Below are positions 24,801-39,900 of a stretch of DNA of 64,000 nucleotides, one piece after another. Numbering within the stretch: the stretch's first letter is position 1; the number at the start of each line of letters is the position of its first letter. Below the pieces are notes generated by a model that did not search any database, was not told where the DNA came from, and saw only the letters and a program-made list of their open reading frames with translations. This stretch comes from Sipunculus nudus (taxonomy: Eukaryota > Annelida > Sipuncula > Golfingiida > Sipunculidae), in NCBI GenBank assembly GCA_026874595.1, contig CM049306.1:102621142-102685141 (forward strand), written 5' to 3'. Both the position numbers and the translations under genes were made by a program.

Positions 24801-27800
24801 GGGGGAATGCAGGACAGTGGGGAAGCCTGCTGGTAGTGGCCAAGCTGAGCCATGGCAAGCTGCCTGAGGTGGGTGACATAATGCAAGTGAAGGCTGTACT
24901 GCTAGGTGCACTATGTAAACAACACTTGACATGGTGTATGAAAACGTATATAAAAGCTATTCTTTCTAATCAATTAAATCAACAGTGCTTACAGGCTGAG
25001 CCAAGGCAAGCTGCCTGAGGTGGGTGACATAATGCAAGTGAAGGCTGTACTGCTAGGTGCGCCAGATGTAAACAACACTTGACATGGTGTATGAAAACGT
25101 GAATAAAAGCTATTCTTTCTAATCAATTAAATCAACAGTGCTTACAGGGAAAAAACGTGCCGTTGCCAAAGTTGGACAAAATTTAAGGTATTGATTTTTT
25201 ATTTATGCTAATAACTTGAAAAATTTGCAAAATTCAGATCTAATTTTGGGTAAACAATTGAATCTTGATTAAAAGTTATATTCCTGAAAGAAGTCTCTAG
25301 GTTCAGCAATTCTCATGTTAGGTGAGAAAATATATTTCCTGATTTTTTAAAAATTGCATTATATTTTGGCCCATAACTTCAAAATAATACCCAATACTGA
25401 ACTAATTTTTGGTATGTTCATAGAAAATGTATGAAAGAATGTGAAGACTAAATATGATCAAAAACAGATCAGCGGTTTTGATATTAGGCAGCCTTGAAGT
25501 GTAACAACGGTTTTTTTTAATGGAAAACGGAGGTTTTTCCTTAATATCTCGAAGGAACAAAGTCCTAATGACCCAATTTTTGGTATGGTAGGAGATTTTG
25601 GGGACATCTACCATTATGCCAACAGCCTTGGGAGCATAGAGATGTGCACTGAATGACCTACAGTCATCAAAGTGGACTGCTTGACAATGTAAGGGAATAC
25701 AACAAGAGCCTCCAAAAAATTCAATAACTAGCCTAATTTTGCAGCTTTTATTTTCAAATTTCAGATTTTAACAGATTAAATCCTTATATGTACATGCTGT
25801 GAAAATTAAATCCACAGTACTTACAGGAAAAAAAAGTGCCGGGGCCAAAGTAAGGCAAAATTTAAGGTACCAATTTTATATTTTTGCCAATATTTAAAAC
25901 AAGGGACCTATGGGTCACTGTGCTCAGCTGAAGTTAACCTTGAAGGTAAAAATCTAAAATAATATCAAATGGAGATAAAGTGTAAGAGGAAGAGGTAATA
26001 AAGGCCATGGTTGGTTTATATGATTGGTTTGTATTGATGAGCAAGAAATTGTTGCAAATAATATTTTGTGACCTGACCATGTGTTTCCTAATGTTGAAAC
26101 TGAAGCATGTGAGCAGTTTGTGAACAAATGATCTGTACAGTTACCATGACCATTAGTTGGCTTTTCGATTAACTGTTGACATTTCAGTAGTTTACACATT
26201 TGTTCAATCGAATCTTTTTTTTTGTATAATATATATTATTAAATATTTGTTTTTTTTTATGAAATGTATACAGTTGAAATATAACTAATTAACAACGTAA
26301 AACATGGCAAACAAAGCCTGATCTCAAATTCTGCTGATGCAGGAAAATAATGAACAAATGTTTGTAATAAATCCTCATTTTTTTATCACATCAATTTTTT
26401 TTTAAATTTAAGTTTATATTTCTATACATTTTCAATATAACATATATATCTGAATATAAAAGTTGATTCATAATTCTCAATTTCATCATAAATCTCAATC
26501 TTGTCAGATAACACCACATCATGCATACAAATGTTTATTTATTTTTTACCACAAAAATATATCTTTTAAATCTGCAAAACAATAAATATCTAAAAAAAAT
26601 ACTTGAATTTAGATTTTATAATTTTTAATTGTGTCTTTATTTATCCATAATGTGCTTCATATTTTATCATAATTTAAGCATACTGATGGGTTCCATTATG
26701 ATTGGTAAAATCATTTAAAAGAAAAATGATTTCTTTAAAAATGCTACATTACACAACATTGCATCTTCTGGATTACACCTTGAATCACTTTTTCAAGGAA
26801 AGTTTTTGCATATCAGAGTGGAAGCAGCATTACAATTAAGGAGATACAGTGAAAACAATAACAATACTGCATAACACTTGGTGGGTTGTGTTTGCGGGGG
26901 GGGGGGGGGGGGGGGGTCATTGGGGTGGTGATATGAGAATAACTGTACACCTGTCACAGCAGGGGATCTCCCCCAGTGACTGTAACAAATCAGAAACTCT
27001 GGCATAGCTGACTTCCAGTGACCTGGAGTGGGACCCTGCATCTGTAATCTGTAAACAAAGCAAATGACTACAATAGAGCCTCAAGAAAAAAATCAATAAC
27101 TAGCTTAATTTTCAAGCTTTTACTTCCAAATTTCAGATTTAAACAAATTAAATATTTATGTTCACATGCTGTGAAAATTAAATCAATGGTGCTTACAGGA
27201 AAAAAACGTGCCATGGTCAAAGTTGGGCAAAATTTAAGGTCCTGATTTTATTTTTATGCTAATTACTTAAAAAATTTACAAAATTCAGATCTAATTTTGG
27301 GTAAACAATTGAATCTTAATTAAACATAGTTATATACTTGGGAAAACAGACTCTAGTTTCAAAATTTTTCATGTTAAGTGAGTAAATATTTTTCCTGATT
27401 TTTTACAAAGTCCATTATGTTTGGGCCCATAACTTAAAGAATTTATACTTAACAGACTTAATTTCTGGCATGTACATAGGAACTATATAGAAGAATATTT
27501 ATGGTAAATATGAGGAAAAACAGATGAGTGGTTTTGATATTAGGCAGTCCTGAAGTGTGAAAATAGGATTTTAATAAAAAATTGAGGTTTTTCCTTAATT
27601 TCTCAAAGGAACGAAGTCGCAGAGACCCAGTTTTCGGCTTGGTAGGAGATCTTGGGGACATCTAACATTATGCTGAATTTTGGATTCCTAGGTCTTACGG
27701 TTTCAAAACGTGCCACATCTACGGACGGACGGACGGACGGACGGACGGACGGACGGACGGACAGACGGACGGACGACGGACAATGGACCACGACTATAGC

Positions 27801-30800
27801 TCAGATGACTTATAGTCAGCTGAGCTAAAAATTTAACAGATTTTGATCTAATTTTTGATATACAATTAAATTTTGATTAATTAAAGTTGTATTACTGAAA
27901 TAAAGTCCCTACCTTTAACACTTTTGGTCTTTATATATCTTTCCTTTGGTCTTTATATATCTTTCCTGATTTTTTTACAAAGTCCATTATGTTTGGGCCC
28001 ATAACTTTTTTAAATTAAATAATACTGACTTAATTTCAGGCATGTACATAGGATCTATATAGAGGAATATTTATGGTAAATATAAAGAAAACCAGATTAG
28101 TGGTTTTGATATTAGGCAGTCCTGAAGTGTAAAAATAGATTTCTAATAAAAAAATTGAGGTTTTTCCTTAATATCTCGAAGGAACGAAGTCCTATTGACC
28201 CAATTTTCGGCATGGTAGGAGATTTTGGGGGAATCTAACAGTATGCTGAATTTCAGATTCATAGGTCCAATGGTGTTGAAACATGCCAGTCTTACGGACG
28301 GACATCCGGACGGACGGACAGACAGACGGACGGACAACGGACCACGACTATAGCTCAGATGACTTATAGTCAGCTGAGCTAAAAAATCACAGATTTTATA
28401 CAGGTGCCCATATCTGATTTTGAGCAAGTCTGTATAACTCAAAGGGTAGGAGCTCAAATAGACACCAATGATCCTTGTGAATTTGAGAAGGATCAAGCAT
28501 GTTCTTGTTGGGATATCAGGTGCAAAAGAATATCAACGATTGTGCTCTGATGGCCATATTGGAATTATGACAAGTCTGTTATTCGATAGGGAATCGAAGG
28601 AGTATTTTGAAAGGTCTGTAAAATAGGTCTGGAGCCTGTAGGTACCAAACATTACTGCAATAATGAGAAGGATCAAGCATGTTTGTGTTGATATATCGCA
28701 CGCAAAAGAAAGTATCACTGATGGACGGACGGAAGTATGGAAGGATGGAAGTATGAGAGGACTGACACAGTGGTCCCAAAACGGAGCCCTAATTAATTGT
28801 GAGGCTGGCTTATGCTAAATGCAAACCCTGGTCAGGGTCATAATAACACCTTTCCTCCTGTCTCAGATAAACAAACACGTGCACGGAAAGGCATTTTTCA
28901 CTGATTCCCTACATTTCCTTATTAAAATGGTCTATACTTTTCTATACTTTCTGGCATTTAGGCACTCATATCCTATATTTTCCTGGTGTTTTTTACTGCA
29001 TAATCAAGTTTCTGATATAACAGTGTTACAACTGAAAACATTCAGTTCTTTCTGCATGCAAGTGTGCATGTAATATAGGATGGCATGTAAGATGGCACAA
29101 TCATGTTCACACTGAGAGAAGTGTGACTGAAAGTTTGATATGATTTATCTGCGGAAAGACAAACCTATATTAATGTCTTCCAATGGAAATGTAAAGACTT
29201 AAAGGCATTACGATCCCTGCTGGTGGTGACTATAGTTAATGCCTCATTTCATGATGATTTCAAATTCTTACAAAATCATTTAATGCAGGCATTCTTGAGT
29301 TGTATATATTGTACTTACTGCCTTCCAGGGTTGTCAGTGTGCCTTGAGGGCTCGGAGGTCCAGCATAGTACTTGTTGAACACAATCACCTGGAATGTGAT
29401 TTCGGAGTTTGGCGGCAGATGTTGCAGTCTCACTCTCACAGTGCCAGGTAAGGAGCGTTTTGACCTTGGTGGCCGGTAATAAGGTGGATCACGCATGACC
29501 ACATCTTGTTCCCGCATGTGTTCTGGTCCGTCCGCTGTTCTCCAGAACTGGATCTGTCAGGAGAGAGAAATTACATAATAAAGGGTTAGAAATATGACCC
29601 ATCGAACTGATCACTAAATCTTTGTGTGTTTGGAGAGACTATGAGAGATGTCTACACATTAATGCTTTAATTCCCAGGAGTTTTATCTAACTTTATAGTC
29701 TTGTATTATAGGGACTGGCCAACCATACATGACTTCCTTATTGGCACTGATAGAAACTGAGAAAGATCAAGCTAAGAATGAATATCATAATGTGGATTTT
29801 TTTTACAATACTATTCTCTTTTAACTTAAGCTTGAACAAGACCTAAGTTTGGTAAAGACGTCTTCAAATCAGTATTATTTATGCTTGGACCATCCATGAC
29901 TATCTCTATTTAATGATACTGGTACACCAAAATGCAACTCACAAAAGGACTAGATGTGTCGGAACGACACGAATGCCCCCGCCTTGAGCAAATTAGAAAC
30001 ATTTGTAAAATTTGGAAAATTTTTTAAGTTCAGGAGGTGTCGTATGGTCAAAAGTAGGTCAACAATGGCAAAATGCAAACTCGATCTGTAACGGGTCATT
30101 ATCAAGCAACACACCTAAAATCATGCCAGTATATGCAGGCATTGTGAAAAAAGTCCATACATGTGCATTTTCCATAAAAATTTCTGTCTTTCATGAAATT
30201 TTCTATGTTTAGGAGCCGTAAAACATTCAAAAGTAGGTCAACCGGGATGAAACACAAACTCTATCTGTAACTGTCATTATCTGCCCACACAAAAAAAATC
30301 AGGGTGGTATCTGCAGGCATTGAGGAAAAAAAGTCAGTACATATGCATTTGTAATGAAAATTTATATTTTTCATGAAACTTTCTATGTTCAGGAGCAGTC
30401 AAATGGTCAAAAGTAGGTCAACTGAGACAAAACAAGAACTCAATCTGTAACTGGTCATTATCTGCCTATACACCAAAAATCAGGCCCGTATCTGCAGGCA
30501 CTGCGAAAAAAAGTCCATACATGTGCACCTTTTTATGAAATTTTCTATGTTAGAGCACCAACACACGGTCAAAAATAGGTCAACTGGGACAAAACGTGAA
30601 CTTGATCTGTAACTGGTCATTATCTGCCCACACACCAAAAATCAGGCCATTATCTGCAGGTATTGTGAAGAAAAGTCTGTGCAAGTGTATTTGTCATGAA
30701 AATATATATTTTACATGAAATTTTCTATGTTCAGGGACCATAAAACAGTCAAAAATAGGTAAACCGGGACGAAATGTGAACTCCATCTGTAACTGGTCAA

Positions 30801-33800
30801 TATCAGCCAACACACCAAAAATCAGACCAATATCTGCAGGCATTGCGAAAAAAAAGTCCGTACATGTGTATTTGTCATGAAATTTCATATTTTTCATGAA
30901 ATTTTCTATGTTCAGGAGCCGTAAAACGGTCAAAATAGGTCAACCGGGACGAAACGCGAACTCGATCTGTAACTGGTCTATATCTGGCCACACACCAAAA
31001 ATTAGGCCAATATCTGCAGGCATTGCGAAAAAAAGTCTGTACATGTGTATCTGTCATGATTTTTTTCTATTTTTCATGAAATTTTCTAAGTTTAGGAGCC
31101 GTAAAACGGTCAAAAGTAGGTCAACCGGGACGTTAAGTAAACTCCATCTGTAACTGGTCTATATCTGCCAACACACTTAAAATCAGGCCAATATCTGCAG
31201 GCATTGCGAAAAAAAGTCCGTACATGTGTATCTGTCATGAATACTTCTATTTTTCATGAAATTTTCTAAGTTTAGGAGCCGTAAAACAATCAAAAGTAGG
31301 TCAACCAGGACGAAACGCGAACTCGATCTGTAACTGGTCTATATCTGCCTTCACACACACCAAAAATCAGGCCAATATCTGCAGGCATGGCGAAAAAAAG
31401 TCCGTACATGTGTATCTGTCATGAATACTTCTATTTTTCATGAAATTTTCTAAGTTTAGGAGCCGTAAAACGGTCAAAAGTAGGTCAACTGGGACGAAAC
31501 GCGAACTTGATCTGTAACTGGTCTATATCTGCCCACACACCAAAAATCAGGCCAATATCTGCAGGCATTGCGAAAAAAAGTCCGTACATGTGTATCTGTC
31601 ATGAATATTTCTATTTTTCATGAAATTTTCTAAGTTTAGGAGCCGTAAAACAATCAAAAGTAGGTCAACCAGGACGAAACGCGAACTCGATCTGTAACTG
31701 GTCTATATCTGCTCACACACACCAAAAATCAGGCCAATATCTGCAGGCATGGCGAAAATAAGTCCGTACATGTGTATCTGTCATGAATACTTCTATTTTT
31801 CATGAAATTTTCTAAGTTTAGGAGCCGTAAAACGGTCAAAAGTAGGTCAACTGGGACGAAACGCGAACTTGATCTGTAACTGGTCTATATCTGCCTACAC
31901 ACCAAAATTCAGGCCAATATCTGCAGGCATTGCGGAATAAAGTCCGTACATGTGTATCTGTCCTGAATATTTCTATTTTTCATGAAATTTTCTAAGTTTA
32001 GGAGCCGTAAAACAATCAAAAGTAGGTCAACCGGGACGAAACACGAACTTGATCTGTAACTGGTCTATATCTGCCCACACACCAAAAATCAGGCCAATAT
32101 CTGCAGGCATTGCGAAAAAAAGTCTGTACAACTGTTTGATTTCGGAAGGACGGAATGACGGACATGGGTAAAACTATATGCCCCGGCCACTTTGTGGTGG
32201 GGGCATAAAAATCAGTATTTATATATAACATTATATTCCTGATATATTAATGTCAATATATATATAAAGATGTAATAGTATTGTGATAATATCTGACATC
32301 AATTATATATCATGTTTCACGATGCCAGCTTACCCTGTAGCCCCTGAAGAATCCCCTGATTTTCTCTGGTGTGTAGTCAACTTGTGTCCATGTAAGGTAA
32401 GCTTCTGTGGCCTTCACGGAGTTAGGTTCCACCATCACATCAGTAGGGAATACAGTTGGGGCTACAATAATGCAATGTATTTAAAAACCATCAAGGACAT
32501 ACAATGACTGTCAGTCTTTCACTGTATCTAACTGGAATTCAACCATTTCAGTTGATCTTTATCAGTTTTATGTATAAAAGCCAATAGCTAGGTGCAACTA
32601 AGCTAGGTGTGACTAAGATCTTTGCATGTTTTCCATATTTAGCTTTGAATTTGGTAGTTATCAGAGAATATAATTATGAACAGACTTTATTTTGACATGT
32701 GATTAGTTCTTAATGTGTAATTAACCATTCCCATCATGGTATGATTTTATTTTAAATAATTAACAATCAATTATGGTTCAATTTTAAGGCCTGTTGGAAT
32801 CATGTCTGAGATAATCCAGATGTAAAGTAGTTAAAAAAGACAAAATAAAAAATCAAGGTATTTGAGCAAATCAGAAATTACAATTATACTAAAATATTTG
32901 ACATGAATTTAAGAAAACAGAACAAAGATTCAGATAAAAATATATAAATCGATCTGGAAAGCTGAGTGGATTCTTAATAATAATTAAGCAAAAGATGTAT
33001 GGTGTATGTCTTAGTGTATGTTAAATACCACAATACATCATTCAGCATGGCCCAGCTAATACTCACTGTCCTCCCCCGAGTACCCTATAAATACTTCAGG
33101 TTGCTTGGTGGCATCTCCCATGGCATTTGCAGCTTTCACAGATATCTCAAAAGGTACGTATGTAGGGAGATTCTGATCAGGAGTGATGAACCGATACTGT
33201 ACCGGGTCGTCAACACGATGCGTCTTTTCTTGTTCGTTTATACCTTGCCGCTTCCAAGAAATGAGGTAGTAAAAGCTCTCAGCATTCTGTTCTATTTTTG
33301 GCATTGGCTGTAAATACACACAACATATATACTGTAACAAACACATATATTGTATATGTCTAATATCATCAGCAGTTCTACTCATATTAACACAGATGTT
33401 TGATTTTTTAATAATCATTTAGTGTTGTTCATGGATAAAGCTGGACCCTACATGAAGTTATAAATTAATAATGAATAGATATGTCTAAATTAATTGCACT
33501 ATGAATATCAATCAGATGCAATTAAATTTTGTTTTATCTTTCCCTGACTTTATCTAATCCTTTTAATAACTTATTTTAATAAGTGCAGAAATATTATTTG
33601 ATGATTTTGGAATTGATTTTGGGGCTCATAGACAAGTAGAATCTTAATGATTGACAGGCCTCTGATGGGTGTTATATCATCAACAACTGATAAGAAGATT
33701 CCTATATCCACGTGCAACATGAAAAGCTTACCGTCCAGTAGATGATAAGGTTATTAGGCTGGTCCCCTTCTCCAATCACATTCTCAGGGTTTTTCTCAGG

Positions 33801-36800
33801 AGCGGCTGGTTCTGTTGTCACCATCAGCTCTGTGTGCTGACTGGGATGGCTCAAGCCTACTTTATTTCTGGCAAGCACTCGGAAAGTAAAGTTACACCAG
33901 GGAGAAAGCTCAATGTCAGCCTGTCGCTGGTTCTGAGAGATGTTACTGGCAATGTCTACCCATGTATCTGGGGTAAAGGTCGTGTTGAACTGGATAATAA
34001 AGTTCAGAATGGGAGCGTAGTTCTCCATACTGGGCTGCCATACTATTGTCACTAACCGCTTAGACTTGTCAAATCTTTCAACACGTACATTTGTGGGTGG
34101 CTCAGGCACACCTAAAAACACAAGAAATATTAGACATTAACTGGAAAGGTTAATTAACTCAGTACTTCTTCACTTTTTAATTATCTTCAAACTATATTAT
34201 ATTCAGTCTGTCTTAATCTGATCCTTATTAGACTGCGGCTGTAACTTTCTTCTGAAAAAAAAGTCAGTACGTCCATTTAACCCAAGAACACCATTTGATA
34301 TCAATATCATCACTCTTGTTACAATGTTTTTCAGAGAGCCTGAGGAACTAACTTTGATTATAATTATAGCTTACAGGCGACTAATCACATCTTTATCAAT
34401 ATTAAATAATTATTACAAGAACTTTCAAGTCCTTAAGCCTGTAAATCTTCCATTTCTGTCTCTAGGCTCTCACATGTTGCCATTTCACTCAATATCATGA
34501 CCAGAACAACTACTAAAAGGCCTCCCTGAAATCTCAGATTAGCTAAAATTGCAAGGGTTGTATTTTAATCTTCCACTGTTAAGCTGCTATTGGATTATAA
34601 AATACCAAGAGATCAGGTGTCATGAGTGCAGATTACTACTTCCAACAATGGACTTTAAAAACAAACTGTAAACATTACCCATATAGTTTACTCAACTTAT
34701 TTTTATATGGACTAAGAAGAAGTAAGGATTTTGCTTGGTTTCAAATAATTTTTCAAATTTTAGACCAAAAAAATTTTATGTGTTTCTCAAGCACCACCTG
34801 TACGTGTCACTTTTAACCCCAAATGTCAAACGTTTTAATTGCCAAAGTGTCACATGGTAATCTGGTGACATGCTTTATTGGTACTAAAATAGAAATCTAT
34901 GACTCAGTGTCCCTCAAAATGATAGTTGGGGCATTTTTACCAACAAATATACTTCAAAACAATAATTTCTCTAAAACTTTTGACCAATTAGACCCCTTAG
35001 ATATCATTTATGATTTTCTCTTATTTCTGTCTATGTGGACTCTTTTTTTCAAGAGCTGCTACATGGCGCCAGTGTTCAAAGCTAATGATGTTTCAATATG
35101 CTTGGTTTCCGATACAAATCTTTAAATAAACACTTGGAATCAGTCTTATTTTTGTGTGATACAATTCAAATGTACAATTTTGTCAAACAAAGATTAATTA
35201 TATGCATATTTTACCTATTTTCATCCTTATTGACCATTTGGCTAGATTAAACACGGTTGCCATTACAGCAAATCGGCAGAGCTCAGTTTTTAAACCAACT
35301 TCCATTTTAATTCTTTTGCATTAAAAATTTTAATAAGAAATAGCAACAAAGATTACATAAGACCTAAAGAAATCTCTATTGTATTTCTTTATTTATTAAG
35401 TGATAGCAGGTCTTGTTCTAATAATGCATGACCATAAATTGCATAATGCATTTCGATGGGGAATCCCCATTGTAATGGCCATCCATGGGGCCCCACACGT
35501 TCTGATGTTTAGAGCAAGACTTTGACACCCATAGTAATATATAGTCTGCTTTGTATGTTGATATTACACGTATAGAAATAACAAGGGACTCATGGGTCAC
35601 AGCGCTCAGCTGATCATGATTGGACTCTAAATGTATCACCGTTGTGATACTATACTGAGAAGATAAAGCTTATAAATATCATGGTCATGTTGGGCTTTTA
35701 TAAAGGAATATTATGTAATATGTGAGTAAATGATAAATGAAATAACCTGACTGATGGATTAATATGGAGTAAAATATAGTGGCTTATTTTTTATTTATTT
35801 GGGAGGGGTAAAAAAAAAGCAATTTATTTGAGCAAATATGAATGCAATGACAGTATACTAAGCAGTGGTATAATGATGATAAGGCTATTTGTTGAAGCAT
35901 CTATAGTGTATGGAAAACTGCAAGATTTCAATTTGACAAATACAAGGTTATGATTAACTATGCTGATGAGGGGATTTATGAATTTGTGACTGTATGACAT
36001 GATTTGTTGACAAGATCGGTCTTGACAAGGTACATCATTTTGATGGAAGGTTAAAATCTTAAAAATAATATGAAATGTTAATAAAGTTTGAGAGGAAGAG
36101 GTAATCTGGGCCATGGTTGGTTGATATGATTGAAGAAAATGTTGCAAATAATATTTGAGATCTGACCATGCCTTTCCATTGATTACCTTTTTCAAAAGCT
36201 GTTGACAGTTCAACAGTTTACACATTTGTCTGATGAGATCCAATTTTTTTGGTAAACCTTTTTTATCAGTTTTATGATATGTATACAGTTGCGATAACGT
36301 CCCCATTCCACAGGTGCAATGACTTGATGGGGGGGGGGGGGGGGGTTGTGTTATGATCAGTTTTAAAACGCCTCTGTCTCTCTGTAGATATTTTCTTTAA
36401 TTATTAAATTTTATGTTCACAGTGCCAAGGAGCAAAGCCTCAGTGGGATGAAGAAGGGGATGGTGAGAGTTACAACACCCTTGTATATACATACAGGATA
36501 TGAATTTTAATTCAACAGTGCTTATAAAAAAAAGATTATTCAGGAACATTAAATATTTAAAACAGGCAGAAAGATGGAGAAACAAAGCAAATCATTTTTT
36601 TCCTCATTCTACTGAGCCAAGAAAAAAATAAAAATATTTGCATTTATTCCTTTTTTTAATTTTAATCCAGGTTTACGAATGTTACTATAAATTTACAGTA
36701 AAAAATACATGTGATTGTGAATATTTCAGTTGATTCACATTTCTAAATTGCATCAACATTTATAGCTAATGTATCTAGTTTATAGTACCTGTCAACAGAA

Positions 36801-36893
36801 TGGGATGGAGGGAGGAAGGGAGGCAATTAGGGTGAGAGAGAGAGAGAGAGAAAGAGAGAAAGAAAGATGGAGAGAAAAAGAGAAAAAGCAAAG

Positions 36894-36962
<69 letters not shown>

Positions 36963-39900
36963 AGAGAGCTAGACTGCCACAGAGAGAGAGAGAAAGAAAG
37001 AGAGAAAGAGAGGCTCTCTGGTAATTACTGCCTGAGCCAGCCTGACCCAGACACTCACAGTGGCAGTAGGTCAGACCTGAAGGTATTATGTAACTGCCCA
37101 GTACACTGCATTTATACTGACCTGATGTAAACAATGAAGACATGGTACTTGAATGAAATCTACAGTTTGTGATCAATTGGTTTCAAATTTCAGATTTTAA
37201 CAGATGAAATACTAATGTGTACATGCTGTGAAAATTAAATCCACAGCACTTACAGGAAAAATTTGAATATTAATATTTTTTTAATGGTATCAGGAAAAAA
37301 GAAAAGTATTCTCAGCTATGAAACTAATACATGTGTTAAAATTAATCCAAGGATCAAAACACCAAATATACTATACCAGGTGCAAACTGGAGTTAGGAAT
37401 GTTTAATTTTATGAACTGAAATAAAGGATCAGCAATATAAATTTTGATTATTTAGCCAGTATCATGTAACAACTGATACAACCATGAGTCAAACAAATTA
37501 AAATCTTTAATGAGCACTTGTCTGAGTAATATTTTAAATTTTTGACATATTTATTTTTTTTTAATTTTGTAATAAATATAAAGAACAAGTTAAACACCTG
37601 GAAAAGACCTGGAAATTTATATTAATTTAGTATAATCAACTGCATCCTTGTCTATCATTATCTTGCTTCATATAATCCCTAATAGTAAACAACAATTTAT
37701 TGAAATTATTTATTTTTCATTTTTATTCAGTACAGTTTTCAGTACAGCCTAGGTGTGATATGGTCTCATAGAAACTTTCATAAAAGCTAGTTTTTGATCA
37801 ATTCCTTTTATAACTTCAGAATTTAGAAGCTAAAATCCTTACATGTGCAATATATGAAAATTTAATCAACAGTGCTTACAGGGAAAAAACATGCCATGGC
37901 CAAAGTTGGGCAACATTTAAGGTCCTGATTTTATATTTATGTTAATAACTTATAAAATTTGAAAATTCAGAACTAATTTTGGGAATACAATTGAATCTTG
38001 ATTAAATAATGTTATATCCCTGGCAATATGTGACATGGTGCTTGAAAACTTGAATAAAATCTACAGTTTTTGATCAACTGGTTTCAAATTTTTGTTGTTA
38101 ACAGTTGATATGGTAACAAAAACATGCTTTGAAAATTAAATCCACAGCAGTTACAGGGGGAAAATGTGCCATGGTCAAACTTAGGCAAAATTTAAGGTAC
38201 CAATTTTATATTTTTGCCAATATTTAAAAAAATTTAACAGATTTTGATCTAACTTTTGGTATAAAATTAAATTTTGATTAATTAAAGTTGTATTCCTGAA
38301 ACTAGATGTGCCGGAACTACACGAATGCCCCCGCCTGGGGCAAATTAGAAACATTTGTTAATTTTTGTAAAATTTTTTAAAGTTCGGGAGGTGTCATATG
38401 GTCAAAAGTAGGTCAACAAGGGCAAAATGCAAACTCGATCTATAACAGGTCATTATTAAGCAACACACCAAAAATCAGGCCAATATCTGCAGGCATTGCG
38501 AAAAAAAGTCCATACATATGCATTTTCCATTCTGTCTTTCATGGAATTTTCTATGTTTAGGAGCCGTAAAACAGTCAAAAGTAGGTCAACCAGGACAAAA
38601 CGCGAACTCCACCTGTGACTGGTCATTATCTGCCCACACACCAAAGATCTGGCCAATATCTGCAGGCATTGGGAAAAAAAGTCTGTACATGCGTATTTGT
38701 CCTGAACATTTATATTTTACATGAAATGTTTATAAGTTTTGGAGCCGTAAAACGGTCAAAAGTAGGTCAACTAGGACGAAACGCAAACTCGATCTGTAAC
38801 TGGTCAATATCTGCCCACACACCAAAAATCAGGCCAATATCTGCAGGCACTGCGAAAAAAGTCTGTACATGTGTGTTTGTCATGAAAATTTCTATTTTTC
38901 ATGAAATTTTCTAAGTTTAGGAGCCGTAAAACGGTCAAAAGTATGTCAACAGGGACGAAACGGGAACTTGATCTGTAACTGGTCATTATCTGCCCACACA
39001 CCAAAAATCAGGCCAACATCTGCAGGCACTGCAAAAAAAAGTCCGTACACCTGTTTGATTTCGGAATGACGGAATGACAGAAGGACGGACATGGGTAAAA
39101 CTATATGCCCTGGCCACTTTGTGGCGGGGGCATAAAAAAAGTCCCTTCCTTTAACACTTTTGGTCTTAAGTGACCAAATATCTTTCCTGATTTTTTTACA
39201 AAGTCCATTACGTTTGGGCCCTTAATTTTTTAAAATTAAATTATACTGACTTAATTTCTGGCATGTACATAGGAACTGTATAGAGGAATATTTATGGTAA
39301 ATATGAAGGAAACCAGATGAGTGGTTTTGATATTAAGCAGTCCTGAAGTATGAAAATAGATATCTAATAAAAAATGGAGGTTTTTCCTTTATATCACGAA
39401 GGAACGAAGTCCTATTGACCCAATTTTCGGCATGGTAGGAGATTTTGGGGACTTCTAACTATATGCCAAATTTCAGATTCGTAGGTCCAATGGTGTCGAA
39501 ATGTGCCAGTCTTACGGACAGACATGCGGACGGACGGACGACGGACAATGGACCACGATGGTAAACAAGGGACCTATGGGCCACGACGCTCAGCTGTTAT
39601 ATATGATAAAAAAATATTTTTTAGAAATGAGGCACATGCTGGTTTTGTGTGGTAATAAATATAAGCTGTATTATGAGTTGTGGGTGTTTAGCTTATGTAT
39701 GATTTTGATAGTACCTTTGGAGACAGGGAAGAGGATTGATTTCATTTATTTTATTAATAAATGGAGTGCTATTGTCACACAGATTTTGACTTGGCCATAT
39801 AACTTATAAGCAGAACATATAATATAAGAGTTTAACTATTTATTAAAAAAATTACAAATATTGTCCCAATTATAATTTTTATTAAAAATAATAAGAGAAT

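Larger units (their letters stand above)
35581..39563 (+). mobile_element. Element A, old diverged copy carrying nested element B
   Basis: Starts acaagggactcatgggtcac, with GCTCAGCTG inside. The interior is A-like but diverged and holds a G run near 36330 and a GA microsatellite at 36833-37010. It is interrupted by element B (38301-39137) and ends at ggaccacgatgg without the 3' hairpin, apparently removed or cut by the next A1 copy that starts at 39565. Confidence 0.65.

Noticed and set aside
36769-37176. Long R/E-rich and S/L-rich frames
   Set aside because: Translation of a (GA)n microsatellite.
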